Part shown: one piece after another, positions 46,499 through 58,900 of the stretch
Layout of the letters: the number at the start of each line of letters is the position of its first letter
How positions within the stretch are numbered: the stretch's first letter is position 1
NCBI GenBank assembly: GCA_000328365.1
Contig: KB293867.1
Coordinates: forward strand, 321,992 to 385,991
Length of the DNA stretch: 64,000 nt
From: Capitella teleta
Lineage: Eukaryota; Annelida; Polychaeta; Capitellidae
Direction of reading: 5' to 3'
The notes under the pieces: model-generated
The model's database searches: none
Told to the model about the DNA's origin: nothing
The model's input: the letters and a program-made list of their open reading frames with translations, nothing else
Program-made: the position numbers and the translations under genes

Positions 46499-49400
46499 AT
46501 GGGAAACTGTTACTCAAACCAAGGCAGGCACTCCCAGCACGGCGCCCGTGGCTCTGACATCCTCCCTCGACTACCCAGGTCCACCGCGGTCAGTTGTTCC
46601 AGTCTGCACTCTGACTCTGGCGCGCTCTCTTTCCTGCAACCATATGAGATAGACGAAGGAATGGACCCCAGAATCCATACTGCTCCTCCCTATTCCAAAT
46701 CTCGACCTCCCACGCACCGCGGTTTCGGTTTCCGAGCCCCATCCAGCCGCGTTGCTCTGGCTAAAGCACGCGCTTCAAACGAGTCTCTTGATTCCGATCA
46801 CAGGGCGAGCGATGTGAGCTTAGACGTTAAGACGGCTTATGAGCCCAAAGATCAAAAGACGTGGCGAATGATTGACGATGAAAGCAGATCTATGTCGCTG
46901 AAATCTGGAGAAAGTGCTGTGAATAAAGTGAATAAAACAAAGTGTGCTGAAGATGATATCATGAACGCTAACGTCACCGAGGATAACACTCAGCGGTGCT
47001 CTTCTCTTGCTCGGCCAACTAAGCTTGTGCAGCCGGGCGTCCTGGCAGCGAAGCGTGGTGTTCCACCACGGGGACCGCTTGCTAAGTTCACGGAAAGCCA
47101 TTATGGAAGCGGCCGAGGATGGGTGAAAGCCGCCGACGCGGATAAAACGGAAGTAAAAGTTAAAGAAGAGAAAAAGGACTCTGTGAAGAAGGAACGTCTG
47201 CCGACTCTGTCTTCTAGTCAGAAAGTGAGGGAAATAAAAGAAACGGAGACGAAGGAAGTGGGTAAAGCTAAGAAGGGAGGCTTCCTCAAACGCAGCTTCT
47301 TCAAGAAGTCCAAGAGCGCCCCCACGAATGTCGTCAAGGAGTCGTGCGTAGTGGCTTCGCCACCTCCTCTCTCCCCTCCGGAGGAAACAGCAGAGCTTGA
47401 TAACCGACTGAGTTCTGACTTCAGCAGCAACAAAGACAGTAAGAACGACGATTGTGGCAATCGTCAGCTGGAAGAGGAAATCACGACTGCGTCACTGGCG
47501 GACCTAGTGTCAATGGCTCCCTCTATAGCGCCCATGGCATCCATTGACTGCCTCGAAACAACGTCTGTTGGCAGCATCAACTCAGATGACCTCATGCTTG
47601 ATCTGGACATTGGCTTGGATGACGTTGACTATGAAGAAAAGGAGACACAGAGGTCAAGAGCAAATAGCTACAAGGTCAGATCGAGGTCACGGTCACAATC
47701 TAACGATGACCTTGACGATCCAGCGCCAAAGCAAGCGCTCCAGCGACAGGATAGCGTGTGTAAAACTAGCAGTGGAACTTTACATAATGATTGCATTGTG
47801 GAGAGCCCCTGCGAGGCACTGGATGAACTAGCGTCTCTCTTAGACAACAACCCACTGCTCAGGTGAGGCTTCCTTCCAGCATGCATGCACCCTCTCTCCT
47901 CATCCTCCTTTTCATATCTTACTCTTGAAATTCTGAATCAAATTCTGATGAATTCTTGCTGACCTTACTGGCGCTAACCACACTCCGTTTTTTTTTCCCT
48001 TCAGACGGAATCCACGCCTCACGAAGGCCAGTCGGCCTTGTTCCTTCCCTGGGCCCCGGCAGAGAGCACGGTCTGACGTCGCTGATGAGCCGTCTCCGCT
48101 CAGTATGAAACCACCGAGAGACACGCCGAGTTTTGGAGACGAAGAAATTGTCACGATGGACGGCTTCACTTACAGACAACTGCTGCAGGATATCAGGACA
48201 TACAAAACGATGCTGCTGAAACTGAAACGCATCATTCAACAGGTGTGGAGATTTTCAGATCAGTACATATATGAATCCTCCCGTGAATGAGAAATCATTC
48301 ATCTCTTCTTACCTCTTCTGTGATTGGCCTTCATTTTTACTCTATTTTTTCTTAGGATGAAATTGGAACTCCATGGAAAGTAAGTCCTTTTCTATATATT
48401 TCCTTATTTCTTTATTTTCTTTCAAATTAATCACCAAATGTTAATTCGTCTGCTGTGTATATGTGTGTGCTGGAGTCATGATGGAATTCATTCTTTCAGA
48501 ATGGCCTCATGTTCCCAGGAAGCAACCCAAGCAGTCCGTGTCATGAAGAGGTGTATCGACCTCTGGTCGGAGAATCGCCAACTACGGACAGAGGACTCAT
48601 GGATGACCTAGCGAAGGTGTGTTGCACTCCCTCAAACACCATCAACAGATGAATTATTGATCATTCATCTAATGAATAAACATTGAAATGGCACACCCTG
48701 CTCTCTGGCGGTTTTAATGCAACTGTTTTTACTTGCTTTGTGGTTACATAATTTATTCAGCTCAGCTTTGATTATTTTCAGGAGAACTTGGAGTTGAAAG
48801 AGCAGAATCAGGTTTTGAGCAAACAGAAGGAGCAACAAGACAGAACGATAAAACTTCTGCAGCAACAAATGGTCAGAATTGAAACCATTGGCCCAGCGCC
48901 AAGTCACTTCTTTTTAAGCAGACTCTTAGAGCTGATTAATCATGGCATCACTTGGATTGTATCATGGAAGCAGCTTTGTGCTATTTTGGGCTCTCTTTTT
49001 GGCTTTGCTATTTTCATTAAGCTTCTCACACACAATTCAACTGCTTTTTAAAAGCTCATTTCTCAATTGTCTAAAAAATGTTTGTTGTTTTCCGCCTGAG
49101 CTGGGAATTAACACATACTGGTCCACTTAGAATTCTCAAAAGGCGCTCTTGGAAGTCAATTGAATTGGCATAAAATGGATGGCTATGTGAAATTTAAGCG
49201 GTACAAATCAAGCATTAATTTCACAAACATTATTTGGACTTTTCTGGTCATTGGAGCGAGTAGATATTTTGATGAAATTTGAGCCCTGCTGATCAGAGTG
49301 TATGTGTGTGACATGTGAATTTGTGCCGTGTTTTGTTTGTTGCGTAATGTGTTTTTTCGTGTACCAAAAGGAGAACTTAAACGGATATAAAATAAACGGA

Positions 49401-51776
49401 AAGGATCTCTCGGTAAGAGTTTTGATTGAATGGACGCCATTTTGAATGCATATTTTATCTCCTGGTTTTGCTTGCTGTATTTTTTGTTTTGTTTTGACAT
49501 TTTTGATCAATTTTTAGACAAATTAAAAGCAAAAATACCCAATATCCATAGCATGGGATGCTAATTGCAAATGCAATTTTTCAATATTCTTGTGTACATA
49601 CAGTTGGATGATTCCTTTTTGCATGCGTGATATTCATGTGTATATTTATTACAAAACGGTGATATTAATTGGAATGAATAGGTTGGTTTGTTCTGTTTTG
49701 ATTAATATATATATATATTGCATTGAAAAGCTGAATTATTTATAATTATTCATGTAATTTAAATTTTAGCAAATTAAATTTTTTCAGTTATTGATTTGAA
49801 ATTTCCCCAATTTTTAATAACGATTTGCATGTTTAGTTAATCATTTGCATGTCAGATATTCTAAATAATTTGTAAAGAATCAAAATTATTAAAATTATTA
49901 ATATAATATTTATAAGCTAAAGAAAGAAAAACAAATCCTCTTTAGGCTTTACCAATTGAACTGAATGATAATTGAGCGAACGTCTTTTTCAGACCAAGTA
50001 TGAGTGCGGACACCTGGGGCCTGGGGGAAAAGCCTTCACCAACGCCACAGTGCAAACCGATCGAGCGGTAAGATTTTCTTACTCAATTAAGAAAATAAAA
50101 AAAAATAAAGTATAAATGATATGTGCATTTGGCTTGGTGGTCTGCATGACTGCTTGCGGTTGTTGTATTCAGAGGTTTTTAACGTCTTAAGGTATATTTA
50201 CATTTTTGCTAAGTTCAGATGTTTCCCATGCGACAAGTAGTCCAAGCAAAAGGTGAGGTTATGAAATTTTCGGAGACCTCACTGAAAAAGCACTTGATTC
50301 TTATCTCAATTGAGCCATGCACCTCTGGTGGTCAGCTTTACTTTTTTTTAATAATTAAAATGATAATCATTTTAATTAACATCCTTGATTTGCATGCTTG
50401 AAACAAATGACCAACAATTGGCGCTTTTTCCCAGCTTGCCGCCCGCTTGCCTCGCTATGACAAAGCCACAACAAAACCCAGCGAAGGCTCAAAAGTCGCG
50501 ACCCCCGCTTCTTCCGGCAGTGCCCCTCGACAGCGTGGAGAATTGAGGTGTGGTATTAGATTTATGGAAGTGAAGAGATTGCATGCTGCATGTTCTGTTC
50601 TTTTTGGTTTTTTGTGTCAACAACAAATATTCATTTTTCTATTTTTTACAGATTTCAGAGTAGATAGGTATATTTTGTTGATCCCTTTCAGCTATAATTA
50701 ACATTATTATCACACACGCAGTATGGGCATCCACTTGTTATAATGGCTTTTAAAGGTGCTATATTTTGTAGCAAAATATAGCACCTTGGGCTGCATTATT
50801 ATTATTATCATTATTATTATTATTATTTACCTATTGCATACTTTTGAGCACTAATTACAACATAATTATTACCTCACATGCACACTCATGCTTACCCCCT
50901 CACAATTAGGAAGTCGTTTAAAAAAAATTGAAATTTCTACTGATATTTGTAGTAACAGTAATTATTACCGGTATAAAAATACATTTATTGATAGCTATTT
51001 ATAATTCTAATGTTGAAAGAAAGTTCACGATAAACGACTCCCTTGTTACACAGTATTAAATAATTGACTAATTAACGGCGTTATATTAATAGTATATAGG
51101 TTTTATTTTTATACTTCTTCGCTGCTTGAGGGCAGACCCAGGAGGTATGTCGTATCATCTAGGCGTTATTTGTGCTGTGATTGTGGTTCAGTCATGCTCT
51201 TTAATGACTTGTTCTATAAGCTTCCTAATGACGCTAATTATAGACGCTTGTTATTCAATTTTTATGATTGATCTTATATTTCTGTTTTCTCATCTTTGTA
51301 TAAAGAACCTTCTCTGTGAGAAAATTTATATAATTTGCATGTTTTTGTTTGTTCAGATCAAATGCCTCAGTTGAACAGGGCAGTTCTACCAAGGTCAGTT
51401 GCATAATTGTTTTATTATTATCATATCTGAACAGTTAATTTCCTCACAGACCTCGACGCAGCGGCGCCCAGCCGTCGAAGCACCTACGACGAAAGCGAGC
51501 CAACTAAGAAAAGTGCCTCGTTCAAAATCCATTAACGATGGAAAGTTGATAAAAACTGAATGTGCAAAATCCACGACCTCTGCCAGTGATCTTCAGTCTT
51601 CGAAATCATTTGATGTAGCGCCAAAAACACCACAGCGCCCTCTGTCAACAGGTTCCGCAATTACTGCACAGAAATCTTCAAAATTACCCGGCTTGCGAGT
51701 TCAACGTTACACTCGCACTGAAGCGCATCAACTGCGGTCATTCTCCAACCTGGCCAGGCATCAGCCTCCCAGCTGA
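46499..51776 (+). CDS. CCSER1/CCSER2-family coiled-coil serine-rich protein
   Basis: Vertebrate CCSER proteins are associated with microtubules and cell division. Ten exons join in phase: 46499-47862, 48005-48242, 48356-48379, 48500-48616, 48782-48871, 49371-49412, 49993-50067, 50435-50547, 51357-51393, 51450-51776. The total is 2427 nt, 808 aa (human CCSER2 about 834). A TAA codon directly before the ATG fixes the start. Most of exon 1 is disordered, Ser- and Lys-rich. The conserved C-terminal half has SINSDDLMLDLDIGLDD (human CCSER2 DDDLMLDVDLPED), MDGFTYRQLLQDI..KTMLLKLKRIIQQ (human MVQDCTAVKTQLLKLKRLL), a coiled coil ENLELKEQNQ...RTIKLLQQQM and ATVQTDRA. The 24-nt and 42-nt microexons keep the frame and may be optional. 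The start MGNCYS fits N-myristoylation plus palmitoylation. AATAAA signals lie at 52311 and 52451. Confidence 0.85.
50753..50787. other. Perfect 16-bp inverted repeat with 3-nt loop
   Basis: AAGGTGCTATATTTTG, then TAG, then CAAAATATAGCACCTT. It lies in the CCSER-family intron between 50547 and 51357 and is followed by an ATT microsatellite. It could be a minimal MITE or a cruciform-forming site. Confidence 0.65.
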
Positions 51777-52909
51777 GCACTGTGATAAAAAGCATTTTAA
51801 TTTCATTCCAAGAATTATGAAAGGCAGAAATTGCTGATTTCTGTTTGGCTTGTTGTCCTGCCATAGATACTCTTCCGCTTGAGCGGTCTCTAATAGTTAT
51901 GTCATAGGAGGAATCTCTCTCGTTAGCTTCTTTGTTACGGTGCATTCGGTTATGTGCTTATTATCTGTGCCTTCTTCTTGTCTGTGAATCTTAGCGTAAT
52001 GCCGGGATTTATAACGGGGAATTCCCCTTCTTACTTTTCGCGTTAATCGTTCATTTTGCGGTAAAATGCTCAACTTCAATTTCATTCCAATTTGTGGCTC
52101 AAAAGATTTTTTTTTCTCTAATCTATAACTTTTGATCTCCTAATTGATTTTATAAACAGCAGTGAAAAATAGCATTCCAATATGAATATTTTGAAAGTGC
52201 AATATCAATTACCGGTAGAAGTTTTTCTTTAGCTTTCATATCAGCGAAACAACATTTTGCTCTTCTGTGTTCTGTTTTGTTTGTTTCGTATTACAGTAAA
52301 TTATGTTTTTAATAAACAATTTTCTCTTTTCGTTGAGAACATTACTTTTTGGCATACAGCCAACGATGCTAGTCTTTGTAATTCCTATGCATGTGATTTT
52401 TTTTTTTCTTCATTCCGATATACGATATATATTTTGAATGATTGGTAAATAATAAAAATGTTATGTAATTTTGCTTAATTCATTTTAGTGTTGACCAAAG
52501 AAAAGAAATTCCGACTCCACATTAAATGTTTTAATTGATAAAATATAATCATAGCGTTCATAATGTGAAGCCATAGTATTTTTGTCATGCCACAGCTTTG
52601 AGATGAAATAGTGAATACTCACAAATAAAGGAAAATAACATAAAGCAGTAATTCCAAAAGAGAAACAATACCAGCAGTAACAAGTAGTACACACATCATG
52701 CACTGATTAATAATTAACAGCAATAAGATTTAATGAACCAGAACTAAATATATTAATTAATAAATATAATGTACACAAAAAATATTAATTCAAAATCTAA
52801 ATGTTGAACGCTGTGATACATATGCTGATTTCTTTTTATCTGTACAGATACTTCATTTACAAGTGTACACATATTATTCCAGATTAATTACTCCTGACTA
52901 ACTTTTAAT
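51777..52909. other. Convergent 3' region
   Basis: 3' untranslated sequence of the CCSER-family gene, with AATAAA at 52311-52316 and 52451-52456, followed by the 3' side of the minus-strand membrane-protein gene. No other feature is seen. Confidence 0.5.
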
Positions 52910-55900
52910 TTACATTTCTTCGAAGTCCTCCAAGAACTTGAAAGCATCTCCAACCACCAGTTTACCTGTAAACGAAAGGAATAATTAGAAATTGTGCTCA
53001 AGCAGGAATGGAGTTACAACCATTATTTCAATTAACATAAATGCATGCAAGATTTTAATCAGTATTAATCATTTAATCACAACACAGAGTGCAGAAGCTG
53101 AAAATAGATTGACTATTACGTGGCATATTGGGCCAATCAGATGATTATTATAGGATCTCAAGTCGTGCATTTCTCATTTCCTTGAATTAATCTCTGTGAC
53201 AACGGAACGTTCTCACAATGACACGTAGTAGGGCTGAAAGTTTATTTTGGTCACTCCGAGGAAATGATTTTATATATTATTATTATATCCCCCCCTTTTT
53301 TTTTGTCGTTGTTGGCAGCTCCTTGGTTGGTCTTTTTTTCTGTCTTCCTTTTTTTTTCACTTATGCATGCGTGGCTAGACGGCGTATATATATTTTTCGG
53401 TCATCCATGATCGATCTAAAAGGTTCTTGAATGAGTTTATGGAGTAGGCATCAACAACTTCTTTTGGAAGGTTATTCCAGTTCTGGATGGCTCTATGAGG
53501 AAATGATTTCATGCGTTGGGTGGTGTTACATCTTATTATATCCAGTTTGAATTTATGATCTCTTGTAATGTTTGCGTTGTATCTAATTCCCAAACCCGGT
53601 GCGTTGCAGTCATACAGCTCATGCGAGATTTAAATCATGTATTTTAGGACGTCACACGCCATCAACGCAGTCACACAGCGAAAACGCACGAAGCGCATGT
53701 AGACAGAAGAGGAGAAGTAAGGGAGTGATATCAGAATTAGAAGGGAAGAGAACTGAGGGATAAGAAGGGAAGCAATAGAGAGCTAAACCCACGAGGCTGG
53801 AGAAGCTGAGTATTTTATACCACAGCAGTAATAATCATGAAATATTAGTAAAGGGTCTTCGAAAGATTGCCCCGTGTTATATCATAGAGTGAGATATGGC
53901 AGAATCTTAAGTAAATTAATAAAAAATAGGCGTATGTGTGCTGCAAACAAGCTATACTTCAATAAATGAAAAGCGGGAAAGTCAGAAGCAGCGTCAAAGC
54001 AAAATCATAACGTGCAAAATGCGTTATGAGTGTCATTTATCATGGTCATGCAACGTGCATACATAACGCATGCATCGCACCGCTGAGATCCGAGGAACAC
54101 CGAGTAATGTCTGGAGGCGGCTGGTCAGGAACCTCCTCTGTCGCAGCATCATCCATCTGGTCAACCGAGTAAGTGTCAAGGAAAAGGAACGCTTGGTTGA
54201 CCACACCGGGGTCTGTGGCTTGAGGGGAGAAGCATAACGTTATTCGGGAGAACTAAGTTAAGAGCTACGTGTGTTGGAAATGTAGAGTATCATATGCGCA
54301 GTATGCAGATCAAACAGAGGAGTAGATAATTCGTAAACTAGGATAGTGAGTATAGCTCTGAGAGACTGACACACATAGAGGAACTAATGACAGTGCAGGA
54401 AGCTGGAGAAGCGTGCATTTCCAGAGATCTCTAGCTGCCAGCATCACCTGTGTTGGCGGTGTTCCGAGAGGTATCAGTTCCACACGATCTTATTGAGACT
54501 CCAGCGGATACCTTTGGTTTCAGTAGTTTACCTGTGATTAGTGGTGGATATAGTATTTACAGGTGTACACAACGGCAATATTGTTATAATTTGAAAACCC
54601 ACCCTTAACATCTGATTCTGTACTGATCGTTCTCGTTCGCTTTTGCGCTGTGTTTTCAATGGTCGCTTGCACAGTCATCTGGCTGTCCTGTTGTCTGTCG
54701 TTCTCCCTCGGGTTGGAGTAAGCCCTTGCTATTATCTGGTCTTTAGGGACGCTCACTTTTTGCTTTGGTTGTTGTTGGTTTGGCAGCACAGGAGTAGGCT
54801 TGGGCCTGTGGTCACTGGAGACTCCTGGGGACTTGGTAGGCTGCTGTTTGGATGCTGAGACTGCTTGTGGTTTAGAGTGTGCCTTGAGTTCATGCTGTTT
54901 TGGCCTCCGGTTGGCTATTTCTTGAGGGTGTATCGGTACTGGCGGATCATCTCGCTTTGGTGTCGACTTTTTCTTGGTTAAACTCCTCGTTTGTGGTTCT
55001 TCTTTCTTGGTCATATTCGTCCTCCATTTATCAGGACTGTCATGCTGCAGGTCGCTACCAGATTGCATGACAATCCCTTGGCGATAGTTTGGCATATAGT
55101 AGAAACCTGGCACCATGCCATATGGGGTTGTGTATGCCGGACGCTGTGAACTCTCCATCTGCCGGTCTGCGTTGCTATGACTCCTCACAACAGGTCGGTG
55201 GACTGACCAGTCGCTGATGGCAAAAACCGGTCTCGTCTCATCGGTTTCTCTTAAACCAGTTGCGTTCAGCGAGGACTGGTGACTGCTGAAGGCGCGTGCG
55301 ATGTTGTAGTTAGGAGTCGGTCGTTTGACTTCCTCCAGCGTTCTATAGTCACTGTAGACTTTAGCAACATATTTGCTTTTATTTTTCGCTTTCTCTTCAG
55401 CCGTAGAGTACCCCACGGGTGATGCTCTTTGGGGTATATTTAGGGTATCAGTCATATCATTAGTCGCCTGAAGAAAAAGAAGTATCAGTGTAGCCGCAAT
55501 TTACTCGCAGTAGACATAACCTTCATATGCGATCTAGCTTTCGTTGATTCTTGAGCAGCCTCCTTTTCAATCTCAATGTCATTTTTGTATCTGATTTCAG
55601 GAGCTTGCCAACCATTTTGCCTTGAGCCTGGAATGACACGGTTCACAGAGGAAGGAGTAATGAGGTTGGTCACCATTGCGCTTCACTTGGAAGTACGTTG
55701 GCACTCGTTGGATGGCTCTGGTCGCCTGGCGAACCGTTCTTCTGTACCATGGCACTGCGAACAGATATGGTAGATAAAACCAGGCATTAAGAGGTTCAAG
55801 ACTGGGGGTTTCTACTGTGACTAACCTTAGTGGTCTTAATCCTGCATACCACGGCAGGCATATTACATACTAATGTACTCACTAAGCAATTACCAAGGAA

Positions 55901-58900
55901 TTACATACACAATCATCGATCCCACTTCACGAACGGAAAGGGGTTGTTAAGTAGTGGGCCGCACAGATTGTGCCCCTCGCCGTCTCTCAGGTGTATAGAC
56001 TACAATAACACCATTGATCGCTTGGGCTTTCCTCAAGGGTCATGTAAACATATATTTTTCTGTGTCATTCCTCAAACACTTCTGAGACTTCCATTAGTCC
56101 AGCCATAAGAATAGAGGCATTCATCTCGCATGCCAAAAAATCTAACATCAAATGACTAATCCATCTGTACTCAAATCCGCTTACTCTGATCCATGGCCGT
56201 TCTCTCATTCATGGCAGCGTACTGGTCCACGTGTCGCCTCTTCTGAGGTGGGGAGTAGCTGGCGTGTGGGCCCCTGGACACTTTCTCCAGGGACCCTGTC
56301 ATCATCACCGATGGTTTGGAAGTCCAGATACCCGGTGGTACAGCTGGGTATTCAGTGGGTCCCCCGTGGTACGCCGACCGCTGACTGCTCTGCTCTTCGT
56401 ACTTGCCATTGCGTTTCGGTCTATTGATATCATAAGGTATTGTGGTACAGGTGAGTGTTATGTTTTATGTTACCTGCGAAGGAGTAGGATTAGGATGAAG
56501 ATAAGGATGATGAGGATGAGACCCCCTACGGAGCAACCGACGATGATTCCGACCTTGTCAGCATCGCTCAAAGTTTGAGCGTTGGTCCCTGAAAAATACA
56601 GAAAGAGGAAAATGTTTACTGGTCTGGTCAGGGAGATTTTGGTGTATACACTGTATTCTGTAGTGTATACATTCAACACACCTTGGGATATAGATATAAG
56701 GACCATATAATGTCCGTAATTGAGATATGTTTTTCTATTTATGATTTGATGTTTTGTAGAAACATTCAGTTTGACCTGAAGGTGTTTTGCACTCGAAACA
56801 CACAACAAGAATGCAGAAAAAAAGTTCTTGAAAAATAAGAATGCTGCAGGTTTCGTCTGGAATACCTGATTAGAGACGCCAGATTAAAAATACATGTCAT
56901 GACTTGCATGCTGAATTCGTGTATGCATACATGCAATCGTACATTGCGTGAATACGAGGAATTAGTATCACTGGAGGATCATTATGCTGGTGTCATTGAC
57001 CCATATCATTAGGATAGCGAATGTAATTACAGATTACAAGTAATGGCTATGTATAGATGCAATTGAAGGGTGCTCACACCTGTAATCAGATATCCTCAGG
57101 TGAAAACATCACCCACCAGAAGAGAGCAATTACAGAAACGATGTTAATTGCTATGTTAGTAATGACACAGTTCTTCACACAAACACAACCAAGATATAAC
57201 CTCACAATAGCCTTCGGGGAAACGACTAACTCACAAAAGTACAGGCGTTAAATTGTTCAGACGCCTGAACACAAAAGAATCGAAATGCAGCCCAAGGGTT
57301 GACTTCGAAGTGGATGAAAAGATAGTGCATGTCGTCTTCGTGGTCTAATTGTGGCTGACCACGGAGGCGTTGTTGGGAGGAGCAACATAAAGGAAGGAGA
57401 AGGAGGAGGAAGGGATAACCTAGGGGTGGACATATTTGACATATTTTGACACCATAGGCTCATTACGTAGACACATATTCTGAAGATCAAAAGAGAGAAA
57501 CTTCTCTTGGATGTGGTGATTATGATGACGCATATTGCAGTTCTGACGCCTCCGTGCGCACGAATCAACCCTTCTCGTGATACTCTTGTGTTGAAATTAA
57601 TTTAAGGGAAATGGAATTAGTGCACAAAGGGAAAGAAAGGGCAGTGAGGTCAGAAAGATGAAAGTTGCAATCTGGCAGCAGCGACTACAAAGGGGCAAAC
57701 GAGGTCGATGGCCTCATTACTTGGATAATGAGTATGTTATGCACCCTGTACAACCACCCACAGCCTCATAAATAGTCTGTATAAACATAAACTGTATATT
57801 GCACATTATTGACCCTGCAGATGTGCATTATGCAGCTTCACGGTTTTAGTTGCGATAATTGTCTTCCTATTCGCCACTGATTGATTATTTCAGGTGATTC
57901 AGTTACCTGTATGCCTCAGTGGCAGAGCGTTGGACTTTCAATGCAAAGGTAAGGGGTACAATTCCCCTGAATGACTACATACCAAAGTACAGTCTCGAAG
58001 GTCGGGACTTAAAATGGGGGACCTTATGACCAATGAAATGAATATATTTGTGATTTATGGGCAGTCCATTTGAGCACTTTGGTGGATATATAGACAATGA
58101 AATATTTATTTATCTTATTTATGTCAGCTTAGTTAGTAGAGCTATTTTTAGATTTGTTATTTTGCATTGCCGATCGATGAGTGTAATAATTGAGAATATA
58201 TATGTGTATTTCTTCGTTGACCTCTTCTGTATACTAGAAGCAGAGATGCCGCACATTGAACAAACCAGATTACTTTGATTTGCTTTTCTCACTGCAGAGA
58301 ATCAGTTGGGGTTGAAAAACATTAGAGATATTGAACTTTGATATTTCATATTATTTTTGAATAGAGGTGTATTTATAGTTTTATTGTAAGCAATTATAAT
58401 ATATGAGACATTTATGAATACTATCATTATATATTATATATAATGAGTTATATTTAGTTATATATAGTAGTTATATACCTAAATTATAATGGCTATAAAA
58501 TTTTACCAAAGATTACTTTTTCCCCAAGCAATCATTTCTCTCACGATAACGCCAAATCCCACTCTGTCGCGCCTTGAATGGCATGCGTTGATTTCAAAAA
58601 ATAAAAACCTCGTGGCAATCACACGAGAGCCACCTGCCTTTGTGCCGTTTGAGTCACGGAACACGCCCTTTGCAAGTCTGAATTGTAATCTTACACTAAG
58701 AACCTCACATTTAATCCAAAATGAGAGAAAGAAATGCCAAAGAAAGTTGAGCAAGCGTGGTGATTGGTTTTGTTTATGCATAATAATGTGTTATATATAG
58801 CTCTATTGTGTTCCACTTTGTTCACATCTTATGTCATATGACTCATATCATATATCTTTTACTGCATAATTATGAGTAATATAGAGTTTGCATCTCAGGA

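Noticed and set aside
54643-54858. A 71-aa plus-strand frame
   Set aside because: Antisense shadow of the long exon 54603-55467 of the minus-strand gene.
57907-57970. A functional tRNA gene
   Set aside because: The head continues into a body shared with 62046-62205, which marks it as a SINE.
58489-58800. Overlapping open frames of about 100 aa on both strands
   Set aside because: No family resemblance and no splice signals placing them in the membrane-protein gene.
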